Below, in pieces: positions 12,069-24,751 of a DNA stretch of 64,000 nucleotides; positions within the stretch are counted from its first letter, which is position 1, and each line of letters opens with the position of its first letter. The stretch is from the NCBI RefSeq assembly GCF_018873765.1, contig NC_057926.1, positions 47,545,043 to 47,609,042 of the forward strand, written 5' to 3'. Position numbers and translations under genes: made by a program. Under the pieces are notes generated by a model, which had not been told where the DNA came from, did not search any database, and saw only the letters and a program-made list of their open reading frames with translations. The stretch is from Telopea speciosissima. Its lineage: Eukaryota; Streptophyta; Magnoliopsida; Proteales; Proteaceae.

Positions 12069-14763
12069 CCCTGGTGATTCGGCCTTGTCAAACTCGGTCA
12101 AGGCGAGTCCCGTTTTTTAATTTTTTAATACAATAAATATGTATAAATTAGTAAAAACTAAGAAAAATACAGAAAAAAGGGAAAACCAGAAAAAAAAATC
12201 AAAGAATTCTGTATCAATGCATTTTGAGTTTATACCATTGAACAAGGTAAAAGAATTGAGGAGTTGAGGGTGGGTTTCTTGCTATTTTAGAATACGGATT
12301 TACTATTTTAGTCAACTCAGATTCTAAGTGAATCGGCTTTATTTATTTTTTTATAACGACTAAACACGCCAAGTCTGTCATGACTGGGGAAAAAAATACT
12401 GAGCCTTATTTGACAGCGACGATTTATGACCCAGTCTCCCCATCTTTTACCTTGACATAGTCTACACGACTCTTGGCCAGGTTTTCCAAAAATTTGACCG
12501 GCGACTCACCCAAGTCAAAACCTGATTTTCAAACTATGATCCCTAGTAGTATAGTATCCGCTATTCCTATACCATTTCGAAGATGGAGTAGGTCTCCTAT
12601 CCCCCAAAAGTAGCACCTACTATTGGAATAATCAACATCTCTTACCACGGATGTCGTCTCGTTCATCTTTTAACTAATTATTCTCTTTGAAAATGGTTGG
12701 GGTTTTGGATGTGTGGAACGCAGTGTGTAGGGATCCGCGGTGGGGTCGGTGCTACGAGAGCTACGGCGAGGATACACAGATTGTGAAGAGCATGGCCAAG
12801 ATCATACTAGGCTTACAGGGCTACCCTCCTCACAATCACACACTCGGTTACCCTTCGTCGCACGGGTACTTCCTTTTTCGTTTGAAGTTTATTTCCTTTT
12901 CAACCCTATTGAGGTCGGATCCTCTGCACATACATGCACTGAAGATCTTGGTTGTGTTTGGTATGCATTCTAGGTCAATTTTGCATTTTCAAACGATAAA
13001 AACAACTATTTTTAGTATTCGAGAATGCAAAATCGACCTAGAATGAATTCCAAGAATGCATGCCAAACGCAGCCCTAATGAGTCAATGAGAGGTTTTGTA
13101 TGTGATGTTTTTGCTTTCAAAGATGCCAATGCAGTATCATAGATTTACTATTTTACCTTCTATTTGTATCGTATCATAGATCCGTATGACATGACATGAC
13201 CAATCCCATATAGATTCCTAAAACCGTGGTCTCTAGTCATTTATTGAATGGTGGAGATTCTAAATTATGATGGTTGTTATTGAATGAGTCCATTACAGGG
13301 GAATGAAAGTTCTGGCTTGTGCAAAACACTACGCCGCCGATGGTGGGACACAAGGAGGGGTCGACGAGCACAACACGGTGACTACATATGACGACATGTA
13401 TCGCATCCACATGACCCCTTATATTGATGCAATCGCCATGGGGGTGTCGACTATCATGGCTTCTTACTCTAGCCGAACGGGATCAAGATGCATGCCAACC
13501 CTTTCCTCCTCACTCGCATTCTCAAACAAGAGATGTCCTTCCAGGTAGCATAAAATTATTATACAACATCTCTGAATTTACATTTCTACCCTTAACCTGT
13601 TCCTGACACTCTAGTGGTCATCACTATGTATGGGCTGCTACATGGGACAGGGTATGGTCATATCAGACTGGGAAGCAATTGACCGGATGACCAACCCACC
13701 CGGTTCACACTACAAAGAAAGCCTGAAGGCAGCAATCAACGCTGGAATCGACATGGTCATGATCCCTTACAAATACCAGCAATACATCACATATATGACG
13801 GAGCTTGTGTCTTCCGCGACATTCCGATCAGCAGGATTGATGATGCTTGTGAGGCGAATCCTTAGGGTGAAGTTCATTCTTGGGCTTTTCGAACAGCCCA
13901 TGGCTGACCGGTCTCTCCATCCCATGGTTGGACACAAGGTTAGTCCAACACCCAACTGAATCAACCGATTTCATTGATATGGGTATTTTCATCATTAAAA
14001 TTGGTATAACTCTTAACCTTTTGGACCCACGAAACATAGGGAATTAGCAAGAGAAGCCGTGAGGAAGAGTTTGGTGTTGTTGAAGAATAGAAATGGAGAG
14101 AAGAAGATGCTTCCTTTGAGCAAGAATGCCCCAAAGATTCTTGTGGTTGGGTCTCATGCACACAACATCGGCTACCAATGTGGAGGGTGGACTGTTTCAT
14201 GGAAGGGCGGCTCAGGCAACATCACGAAGGAACAACAATCTTAGAAGGCATCAAGAGGGCTGTTAGCAAGCGGCACCGGGTCATGTTCCAAGCAAAACCC
14301 GACAAGCAATTCGTTAACAATAACCGGGATTCTTCCTATGCAATCGTGGTTGTCGGTGAGCTCCCATATGCGGAAACAGACGGCGATAGTAAAGAGCTCG
14401 GCTTGCACAGGACGGGGAGGAGACAATCAAGGCGTGTGCGAGGAGGTGAAATGTCTCGGTTATCATTGTGTCGGGTCGACCCGTTGTGATAGAGCCTTAT
14501 GTTGACATGATGGAGGCATTGGTGGCTGCTTGGCTTCCAGGAGTGAAGTGGAAAAGGGATTGCGATGTTATATTTGGGGATTATGATTTCGGGGTAAGCT
14601 TCGAGGACATGGTTCCGTGGTCGACCACTACCGATGAATTTTGGGGATCCGTATTATGACCCGCTGTACCCGTTTGGGTATGGGCTCCAAATGGGTATGC
14701 AATCATACAAAAGAGGCCATGGTGTTTCATCCTCCTCTCGCATCATCTTTTTCATCTATTTGA
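12069..14763 (+). pseudogene. GH3 copy 2, exons 4-7 only (Glu lineage)
   Basis: It holds the end of intron 3 and exons at about 12724-12865, 13299-13544, 13651-13938 and 14032-14763, matching copy 4 closely. The promoter and exons 1-3 are missing, so it cannot make a normal GH3 enzyme. The nucleophile motif ISDWEAID and the acid/base Glu (PYAETDGD, about 14374) are retained. Many small indels break the frames of exons 4-7. Nearly all lie at CTG, CAG or CCG, for example cacag to cacg at the exon-7 acceptor and gctgga to gtgga. I suspect most of these are sequencing errors, so only the 5' loss is firm. Confidence 0.8.
12970..13075. mobile_element. Short foldback MITE in intron 4 of copy 2
   Basis: Same element as at 3969-4094. 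Its core arms, ttttgcattttcaaac and gaatgcaaaatcgacc, are clear here. The outer ends extend a few bases further on the left, into ggttgtgtttggtatg. Confidence 0.65.
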
Positions 14764-14915
14764 TTCGTTATGGTATAGCTTAAAACAAAAAATTTGCGTA
14801 AAAGGGATATATGAGGATCAAGGATATGTTTGTTGTAGCATTTGTATAATTGTTGTTTTGATCAATGAAAATTTATGAAGTACCAAGGATGTCTTTAGTA
14901 TGCGTTCTTGGAATG

Positions 14916-15492
14916 TGTTGCGGTGAAATCTGAGTGATTTCTACTTGGTTGAGCTATCCTACACAATCAAATAACACAAGAGAAAAGTGTGCGGCTTGAA
15001 CTGTTAATACACCGGAAACCTAAGTTAAATCTGCAGAGATAAAGACTCAAATCCAACCAAGAAGAAGTGATAAAGTCCCTTTTACCTCGAGGTAGGCATC
15101 GCTATTTATAGGATTGAGTTAGTAGATCGGTGTATGATTTTCCTGGTCGGAGATGGTAGGTAGTGTCTCACATAACTATAGATGTCATCTCTAGGGTGTG
15201 ACACTGTCGGGTTGGGAGCCACAAGGAAAGTGTGACCTTAATCGCATCGGACTATGGTCGGTTAACTAACCAAATAGGTTTAAGTGCTCGGTGCCCAAGC
15301 TTTAGGGTTTTATCACGAGTGAACTAGGCCAATTCTTGATCTTAGTCTTGAATTCGACTCGGTATGTTCTTTTGAATGATCTGTTTGGGTTTATGTTCGA
15401 CATCCTGGTTTGGGTGTCTAGTATGGCATAACTTGGTTCACCCAGGACTAGCAGGGTTCAGTCCAGGGCGGGTGGTCGGTTCGACCGTAATC
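14916..15492. mobile_element. Solo-LTR family, left part, at array junction
   Basis: It starts after GAATG like the complete solo LTRs, but the array junction at 15492/15493 (cgaccgtaatc|actttg) replaces its right end with the region just before exon 6 of copy 3. The identical junction is at 25330/25331. Confidence 0.75.
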
Positions 15493-16646
15493 ACTTTGTA
15501 TGGGCTGCTACAAGGGACAGGGTATGGTCATATCAGACTAGGAAGCAATTCACCGGATGACCAACCCACTCGGTTCACACTACAAAGAAAGCCTGAAGGC
15601 AGCAATCAACGCTGGAATCGACATGGTCATGATCCCTTACAAATACTAGCAATACTTCACATACATGACGGAGCTTGTGTCGTCCGGTGACATTTCGATC
15701 GGCAGGATTGGACGATCTTTGTGAGGCGAATCCTTAGGGTGAAGTTCATTCTTTGGCTTTTCGAACGGCCAATGGGTGACCAGTCTTTCCATCCCATGGT
15801 TGAACACAAGGTTAGTCCAACACCCAACTGAATTAACCGATTTCATTGATATGGGTATTTTTGTCATTAAAATTGGTATAACTTCTTAACCTTTTGGACC
15901 CACAGAAACACAGGGAATTGGCAAGAGAAGCCGTGAGGAAGAGTTTGGTGTTGTTGAAGAACGGAAAAAGAGGGAAGAAGATGCTTCATTTGAGCAAGAA
16001 TGCCCTGAAGATTCTTATGGTTGGGTCTCATGCACACAACATCGGCTACCAATGTGGAGGGTGGACTGTTTCATGGAAGGGCGGCTCAGGCAACATCACC
16101 GAAGGAACAACAATCTTAGAAGGCATCAAGAGGACAGTTAGCAAGCAGACCTGGGTCGTGTTCCAAGAAAAACCTGACAAGCAATTCGTTAACAAGAACC
16201 GGGATTCTTCCTATGCAATCATTGTTGTCGGCGAGCTCCCATATGCGAAAACAAACAGTGATAGCAAATAGCTCAGGCAAGCACAGGATGGGGAGGAGAC
16301 AATCAAGACTGTGTGCAAGGAGGTGAAATGTTCGGTTATCGTTGTGTCAGGTTGACCCGTTGTGATAGAGCCTTATGTTGACATGATGGAGGCATTGGTG
16401 GCTACTTGGCTTCCAGGGAGTGAAGCTGGAAAAGGGATTGCTGATGTTATATTTGGGGATTATGATTTCCAGGGTAAGCTTCTGAGGACTTGGTTCCGGC
16501 AGGTCGACCAGCTGTCGATGAATTTTGGGGATCCATATTATGACCTGCTGTACCCATTTGGGTATGGGCTCCAGATGGGTATCCAGTCATACAAAAGAGG
16601 CCATAATGTTTCATCCACCTCCGCATCATCTTTTTCATCTATTTGA
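15493..16646 (+). pseudogene. GH3 copy 3, exons 6-7 only (Lys lineage)
   Basis: Exon 6 is 15521-15810 and exon 7 is 15906-16646. Exons 1-5 were lost at the LTR junction. The codon right after the nucleophile Asp is TAG (15539-15541), a further TAG follows in exon 6 (AAATAC-TAG), and exon 7 has TAG at about 16267 and TGA at about 16353. The acid/base Glu is Lys (16248-16250). It is closely matched by copy 5 and shares the first stop and the Lys with copy 7. It is a non-functional relic. Confidence 0.85.
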
Positions 16647-16792
16647 TTCATTATGGTATAGCTTATAATAAAAAATTTGTAGAAAAAGGGATATATGAGG
16701 ATCAAGGATATGTTTGTTGTAGCATTTGTATAATTGTTGTTTTGATCAATGAAAATTTATGAAGGCTGTGTTTAGTATACGTTCTTGGAATG

Positions 16793-17425
16793 TGTTGTGA
16801 CGAAATCCGAGTTGATTTCTACTTGGCTGAGCTGTCCTGCACAAGCAAATAACACAAGAGAAAAGAGTGCCGGCTTGAACCTGTTAATACACTCCGATAC
16901 CTAAGTTAGATGCAACAGATAAAGACTCAAATCCAAAGAGTAACAAGTGAGAGTGTACCTTTTACCGAGGTAGGCATCGCTATTTATAGGATTGAGTTAG
17001 TAGATCGGTGTATAATTTTCTTGGTCGGAGATGGCAGGTAGTGTCTCACATAACTATAGGTGTCATCTCTAGGGTGTGACACCTATCGGGTTGGGAGCCA
17101 CAAGCAAAGTGTGACCTTAACTGGATCGAACTATGGTCAGGTTAACTAACCAAATAGGTTTAAGTGCTTTTTGCCCAAGCTTTAGGGTTTTATCTGTGTG
17201 AACTAGGCCGATTCTTGACCTTAGTCTCCTAGTCAACTCGGTAGCTGTTCTTACGAATGATATGTTTGGGTTTATGTCTGACATCTGGTCTGGGTGCCGA
17301 GTATGGCGTAACTTGGTTCGCCTAGGACTCGCGTGGTTCAGTCCAAGGGGGGTGGTTGGTTCGACCGTAATCCTGATTTGCAATGTGTCACTTGATGACT
17401 AGCCAATCATAATTGTGGTTCATCA
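16793..17425. mobile_element. Solo LTR (633 bp) flanked by GAATG
   Basis: Starts TGTTGTGACG, ends GGTTCATCA, with GAATG at 16788-16792 and 17426-17430. The corresponding place after copy 7 (49316-49325) reads ttggaatgcattatagg without the element, which is an empty site and confirms the boundaries. It is a fossil with no internal region. Confidence 0.85.
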
Positions 17426-20259
17426 GAATGCATTATAGGTTGATTTTGCATTCTCTCGGTAATAAAAACAACTTTTTTATCATATGTGAAATCTACTTAG
17501 AATGCAAGCATAATAGGAGTTTTTCTACTACATTGATGGAACCGGAGGCAATCCAAGATGGATGCATTATAGAGGTTTATGTAGACATCGCAACCTAGGA
17601 ATATCGATTGGGGAAACAACTACCATTAATCCAAAGGGAATGTCAATTTGTGTAACAATCTTATTTAGTTTATGAAGGGGAGCGGATGGCATACACTCTT
17701 TTTGAGCTTTTTTTTTAGTTTTTTCTTTGCTTAACTAGTACCATTAGGTAAAGAAAGCCTCAGTAAAAAGAGACAAATAATTGTGCAAGCTAAATCTATA
17801 AAATAAAATAGATATAGGGACCAGCGTTGTTCATCAAATAGAGTAGTAATTGCCATGTACATTGATAGGGGAGTCCATAATCAAATCAAATCTATGTCAA
17901 AAAGAAGTTCCACATATACCTTAGAATTAATACAAAATTCAACAATCTACTATCCATATTTGCTTTGAGCCTCTACTTCAACTTCATGGTCTGTCACAAT
18001 AAAACTGTACCGATCAAAACAAAATTGCCATGGAACAGAACCTCATATGCCTAACCTGCTTTGTTCTTATCACAATCAATTACTTTGGAATATGAGAAAA
18101 AATGATCAACACTCAAGAATGGGGCTTCCCACCCCATCAGAGCTTACTGGGCCCTCTCCCTTGAAACATTTTTTAATATCAAGTGTCTATAGGATAATGG
18201 GAGTGTTTCCCCATTTAATGTTGTGGACCAAAATGCACTTGAGCATTTTACCAAAAAAAAAAAAATTGTACTAAAGCACAAGATCACCTAAGTAGTACTA
18301 TGTTTGGAATAATTCAATGAAAAAAAATGCATGAAGTCATTTCCTTTTTTGGGTACCTCAGATTCTCGGAATGTCAGAAAAGAAAAGAAAAGGATCGAGT
18401 TTTCCGTTACCCAAAGTAGATATTTCCGTGGTTCGTGATCCTCTGTTGCCTTCGCCGTGCGGCGGCGTGTAGCCTCACACAAGCAGGAGAAAAATGATCA
18501 CCCAAACCTTCCGGGGTAGGTGCTCAGGCAATGGATAGGGCAGTCATTTCGACCCTACCTGTGCAAGACTTGACATCGGCCGCACGGGCAAGCAGCAGCA
18601 GAGGATCCAAATTGCTTTTCCCTTAGTTTTTATTATGTTTTTTTTTAACCTTTTTGGAATAAGTTTCCCTCCACCCATAGAGGGTTGTTCCCCCACCATC
18701 CTTGGGTTCACAAATCCCTCCTAGGGTTTTGGTATGTTTCAAAATACACTTCGGATGCCCCATCCCGCCTTCTTCCACCCTGTGGTATCCCCTTCAACAT
18801 GGGTAACGGGAAACTCGATCCTACCGTTTATATATCTATAGCCTATCTGCCAAACATAACGACTGAAATGAACATACATGTGAAAGGTAACCACCTATCC
18901 TTTTTTTTTTTTTTTTTTTTGGGGAATTGGGAGCTTATATATATATTTTATACCTCCTGGTGAGCATGGGTCTGAAGTGCACCACAGCTCACCAACTGTG
19001 CTAGGCAGCTGTTGTTACTATCTGTCCTTTTTGTTTTCATTAAGGAATAATTTCTAAGATCCACCAGATAAGAACTGAAATTACAAGACAGGTAGATTTC
19101 AAATTTGTTTTAAGCCCGCTAGTTTCTATTAAAAAATGATTTACTTAATCCCCATAGTTAGTTATTAGTCATGCCACCTAAGAAGAAAATAGAAGTGTAC
19201 TTCCAAAAACACCCCTATCTCATTTCTTCTTTTTTTTTTGTTTTTTTTTTGTTTTTCAAAAGCTCAATTCTCATTTATGACCGTTTCATTCTAAAAATAT
19301 AACAGATTTAATTCGTAATGGGAAGAATAAGAGGGAAGACCGTGCCGTCAAGAGATAAAAATTGAAATGGGAAAAATAAGGAGTTGGGCTCACGTTCACG
19401 TATGTGAAGAGAACGTCTCACAGCCGTTCAAATGGAATGCCCTCCATGTGGGTCCCACGGAGTAGATTCCATCTGAACAGCTAGGAGCCTTTCACGTATG
19501 CGAATATGATCCTTGGTCGAATATAAGGAGGAAAACTAAACTTTACTGTTTTTTTAAGAAAACATGACCGATCCATACCGGCGATACGGCCGATTTGGAT
19601 TGGAATTTGCAGAGAACGATGTCGCTTACTAAAACCCTGCTTTAAACTATGCCGTTAGACCTTTTTTTTTATTGGGGTAATAATAGGAGCTTCGATTTGT
19701 AATCGAACAAAGGAAAGAAGCAAATTAAGATTAGATGGTGAGAATGGATGAGTGACAAATGCCTTGAAGCAAATTAGGATTAGAAGGTGGGTTTGGAATT
19801 TTTTTTCTTTCCTTTTTTATCCGTTTCCTTTATATTCAATCCCTACTATTAAGATGCCCTTCTCTTTGATGCCCATAGATTAGTTTTTTTTTTTGAAGTT
19901 TTTTTTTTTCTTTTAAGATAATAGGAGGTTTGATTTGTACCCCAACAATTAAGGAGCACTTATCGTTGTCTTCACATCCCACTACATCTCAATCTAAGAG
20001 ATTGTCCAGATCGGCAGTCTATAGTGATAAATGATGGTTGAGGAAATTTTTGAAGTTCAAGTTTATTTTCTTCTTCGGTGGCATGACTAATAACTAGTTA
20101 TCGGGATTAAGTAAATCTTTTTAAAATAGAAACTAGTGGATGGAAGGTCACTTTTATTCTCTCGTGAGTCGTGATCATATGAGCATGCAGCTTGCTCAGC
20201 ATGCTGTTCTTACAAGAGAATGTACAAAGAAGACACAGTTTGATAACCTTCCCAAATTC
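17426..20259. repeat. Array spacer and upstream region of copy 4
   Basis: Contains the right half of the flanking MITE, the cttaactagtacc block, poly-T tracts (18901, 19231) and the palindromic MITE (19390-19509), then the promoter-proximal region of copy 4. I see no gene. Confidence 0.75.
19390..19509. mobile_element. Palindromic MITE in spacer
   Basis: Same 120-bp inverted repeat as at 7750-7869. Confidence 0.75.
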
Positions 20260-20267
20260 TATAAATA
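20260..20267 (+). promoter_or_regulatory. TATA box of GH3 copy 4
   Basis: TATAAATA 77 bases upstream of the start codon, in sequence conserved at copies 6 and 7. Confidence 0.7.
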
Positions 20268-20336
20268 GCAGAGATTTCAAAATCTGAATTCCACATACAG
20301 TCGTTACTCGTCATTCCTACAGAAGGCTAAGAAAAT

Positions 20337-23300
20337 ATGAAGAAGACAGAAATCCAAAGAAGCAAAACCTCCCATAGCCATGGCGATCGCCATTGCTCCT
20401 CTCTCCACCTCCGTTCCTTTCTCTTTCTCTTTCCCTTCATCTTCATCTTCCCTTCTGCTTCAGCAGAAACAGCTCAAGCTCGTTACAAGGATCCAGGACT
20501 CCCGATCGAATACCGAATCTCAGATCTCCTTTCTCGGATGACAACTCATGAAAAGATCGGCCAAATGGCCCAAATCGATCGTTCCGTCGCCTCTCCTGAC
20601 GTTCTTATAAATCATTCCATCGGTTCGTCCCCTGCTTCTTATGTAGTTTTCTAAGTTTTCCTTCTTGTTTGAAGCTTAATTTTCTTGATTTCTTTGAAGA
20701 TCTAAAGATGAAACAATGACGATGAGGGTTGTTCTGGTTATTAATTTCAGGGAGTGTAGTGAACGGAGTAGTGCCGAACGTTCCTTCTGTTATAGCGCCA
20801 AATGCAACCCCTGCTATGTGGGCGGACTTGATCGATGGATTCCAGAAGTCTGCGTTATCGGCAAGGCTTGGGATTCCCATAATATATGGCACTGACGCAG
20901 TCCATGGCCATAATAACGCCCTCGGTGCCACTATTTTTCCTCATAACGTCGGCCTTGGAGCTGCAAGGTTTCTCTGACTTCTTGTTTCTCTGCTTGCTTG
21001 TGTGAATATTTTGGACTGTGAGAGAGACAGAAGCTTTAGATCAATAAATTATAAATTGCCACCAGATTTTTGGTTAATATTTTCTTGTTTTGTTCTGATG
21101 AAGGGATGAGGATTTAATGGTGAGGATCGGAAGTGCCACTGCTTTGGAGGTTCAAGGCACCGGAATGCAGTACACTTTCGCTCCCTGTGTTGCTGTAAGC
21201 TCTCTCTCTTTCTCTTTGGAAACTATAAAATCCTAGGAGGGTATATTTATGAACCGAAAGGAGTGAAATTATTCCATTCCTTTGGCTGCAAGCACGGGTA
21301 AGAGGAGCACTACTGCAACCAGGGTAGCAACAAATTTTTTTTATCTGTTTGGATTAATTTAATTAAGGGTTACAACTTCTAGAAACCTTCTACCTCCTTT
21401 AATTGTCTTTGTAATAAAAAAGCATTGACCAAAGGACTCTTGCACGATTGTGTCAAGACCGTAAAAAAAAATATATGATATTATATGAATTATTTAATGA
21501 AGTATGTATATAAAATGATATTTCATAGGATTTATATTCATTGAAAAAAAATATATGTTATCCTAAAAGAAATTTAAAATAAAGGTTTCAAATTCTTAGT
21601 TCAATATTTTTGTCAAGATAAGAATTTTCTTTTAATTAATTCTTATTTCAAATGGTTTTTAATTATTCAGATTAAAAAATCATATGCTCTCAATTCTTTT
21701 CTCTATACCTTTGTTTTATAAAAACTTGTATAAAAAAAATCTTAGTTCCAAGCGAAGTTACCAGTGGAAAGGCCACTTCAAAGTCCTAACTCACTAATTG
21801 GGTTAGAAACCGCAGGGGCAGCTTTTAAATCCCTAGCATAGTTGGAAAACCCAGTTTTCTAACTCAACTCGTCTTTCACAAAAACCTGGTGATTCGGCCT
21901 TGTCAAACTCGGTCAAGGCGAGTCCCGTTTTTTAATTTTTTAATACAATAAATATGTATAAATTAGTAAAAACTAAGAAAAATACAGAAAAAAGGGAAAA
22001 CCAGAAAAAAAAATCAAAGAATTCTGTATCAATGCATTTTGAGTTTATACCATTGAACAAGGTAAAAGAATTGAGGAGTTGAGGGTGGGTTTCTTGCTAT
22101 TTTAGAATACGGATTTACTATTTTAGTCAACTCAGATTCTAAGTGAATCGGCTTTATTTATTTTTTTATAACGACTAAACACGCCAAGTCTGTCATGACT
22201 GGGGAAAAAAATACTGAGCCTTATTTGACAGCGACGATTTATGACCCAGTCTCCCCATCTTTTACCTTGACATAGTCTACACGACTCTTGGCCAGGTTTT
22301 CCAAAAATTTGACCGGCGACTCACCCAAGTCAAAACCTGATTTTCAAACTATGATCCCTAGTAGTATAGTATCCGCTATTCCTATACCATTTCGAAGATG
22401 GAGTAGGTCTCCTATCCCCCAAAAGTAGCACCTACTATTGGAATAATCAACATCTCTTACCACGGATGTCGTCTCGTTCATCTTTTAACTAATTATTCTC
22501 TTTGAAAATGGTTGGGGTTTTGGATGTGTGGAACTGCAGGTGTGTAGGGATCCGCGGTGGGGTCGGTGCTACGAGAGCTACAGCGAGGATACACAGATTG
22601 TGAAGAGCATGGCCAAGATCATACTAGGCTTACAGGGCTACCCTCCTCACAATCACACACTCGGTTACCCCTTCGTCGCTTCTGGGTACTTCCTTTTTCT
22701 GTTTGAAGTTTATTTCCTTTTTCAACCCTATTGAGGTCGGATCCTCTGCACATACATGCACCTGAAGATCTTGGTTGTGTTTGGTATGCATTCTAGGTCA
22801 ATTTTGCATTTTCAAACGATAAAAACAACTATTTTTAGTATTCGAGAATGCAAAATCGACCTAGAATGAATTCCAAGAATGCATGCCAAACGCAGCCCTA
22901 ATGAGTCAATGAGAGGTTTTGTATGTGATGTTTTTGCTTTCAAAGATGCCAATGCAGTATCATAGATTTACTATTTTACCTTCTATTTGTATCGTATCAT
23001 AGATCCGTATGACATGACATGACCAATCCCATATAGATTCCTAAAACCGTGGTCTCTAGTCATTTATTGAATGGTGGAGATTCTAAATTATGATGGTTGT
23101 TATTGAATGAGTCCATTACAGGGGAATGAAAGTTCTGGCTTGTGCAAAACACTACGCCGCCGATGGTGGGACACAAGGAGGGGTCGACGAGCACAACACG
23201 GTGACTACATATGACGACATGTATCGCATCCACATGACCCCTTATATTGATGCAATCGCCATGGGGGTGTCGACTATCATGGCTTCTTACTCTAGCTGGA

Positions 23301-24598
23301 ACGGGATCAAGATGCATGCCAACCCTTTCCTCCTCACTCGCATTCTCAAACAAGAGATGTCCTTCCAGGTAGCATAAAATTATTATACAACATCTCTGAA
23401 TTTACATTTCTACCCTTAACCTGTTCCTGACACTCTAGTGGTCATCACTATGTATGGGCTGCTACATGGGACAGGGTATGGTCATATCAGACTGGGAAGC
23501 AATTGACCGGATGACCAACCCACCCGGTTCACACTACAAAGAAAGCCTGAAGGCAGCAATCAACGCTGGAATCGACATGGTCATGATCCCTTACAAATAC
23601 CAGCAATACATCACATATATGACGGAGCTTGTGTCTTCCGGCGACATTCCGATCAGCAGGATTGATGATGCTGTGAGGCGAATCCTTAGGGTGAAGTTCA
23701 TTCTTGGGCTTTTCGAACAGCCCATGGCTGACCGGTCTCTCCATCCCATGGTTGGACACAAGGTTAGTCCAACACCCAACTGAATCAACCGATTTCATTG
23801 ATATGGGTATTTTCATCATTAAAATTGGTATAACTTCTTAACCTTTTGGACCCACAGAAACATAGGGAATTAGCAAGAGAAGCCGTGAGGAAGAGTTTGG
23901 TGTTGTTGAAGAATAGAAATGGAGAGAAGAAGATGCTTCCTTTGAGCAAGAATGCCCCAAAGATTCTTGTGGTTGGGTCTCATGCACACAACATCGGCTA
24001 CCAATGTGGAGGGTGGACTGTTTCATGGAAGGGCGGCTCAGGCAACATCACCGAAGGAACAACAATCTTAGAAGGCATCAAGAGGGCTGTTAGCAAGCAG
24101 ACCCGGGTCATGTTCCAAGCAAAACCTGACAAGCAATTCGTTAACAATAACCGGGATTCTTCCTATGCAATCGTGGTTGTCGGTGAGCTCCCATATGCGG
24201 AAACAGACGGCGATAGTAAAGAGCTCAGGCTTGCACAGGACGGGGAGGAGACAATCAAGACTGTGTGCGAGGAGGTGAAATGTCTGGTTATCATTGTGTC
24301 GGGTCGACCCGTTGTGATAGAGCCTTATGTTGACATGATGGAGGCATTGGTGGCTGCTTGGCTTCCAGGGAGTGAAGCTGGAAAAGGGATTGCTGATGTT
24401 ATATTTGGGGATTATGATTTCCAGGGTAAGCTTCCGAGGACATGGTTCCGGCGGGTCGACCAGCTACCGATGAATTTTGGGGATCCGTATTATGACCCGC
24501 TGTACCCGTTTGGGTATGGGCTCCAAATGGGTATGCAATCATACAAAAGAGGCCATGGTGTTTCATCCTCCTCTGCATCATCTTTTTCATCTATTTGA
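20337..24598 (+). CDS. GH3 beta-glucosidase / beta-glucan exohydrolase, copy 4, intact
   Basis: Seven exons with GT-AG borders: 20337-20622, 20751-20967, 21104-21194, 22540-22685, 23122-23368, 23475-23762 and 23858-24598, giving 671 residues without a break. Residues about 26-43 form a hydrophobic signal peptide ([15 protein letters not shown]) after an unusually long basic stretch, so the enzyme should be secreted. The mature part begins near RYKDP. By alignment from memory to barley ExoI, the active-site residues are Asp144, Asp169, Arg175, Arg207, Lys256-His257 (CAKHY), nucleophile Asp335 (VISDWEAID), Trp478, Trp482 and acid/base Glu540 (PYAET). All are present. The N-terminal barrel spans to about residue 400 and the second alpha/beta domain fills exon 7. 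The family removes glucose from beta-glucans or glucosides; the exact substrate is unknown. It is almost identical to copy 6. Confidence 0.88.
21837..22353. mobile_element. hAT-like MITE in intron 3 of copy 4
   Basis: 517 bp, ends CATAGTTGGAAAA and TTTTCAAACTATG, flanked by a perfect 8-bp duplication ATCCCTAG (21829-21836 and 22354-22361). No coding capacity. Confidence 0.8.
22768..22898. mobile_element. Short foldback MITE in intron 4 of copy 4
   Basis: Inverted ends ggttgtgtttggtatgca and gcatgccaaacgcagccc; the same element is at 3969-4094. Confidence 0.7.
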
Positions 24599-24751
24599 TT
24601 CGTTATGGTATAGCTTAAAACAAAAAATTTGCAGAAAAAGGGATATATGAGGATCAAGGATATGTTTGTTGTAGCATTTGTATAATTGTTGTTTTGATCA
24701 ATGAAAATTTATGAAGTACCAAGGATGTCTTTAGTATGCGTTCTTGGAATG

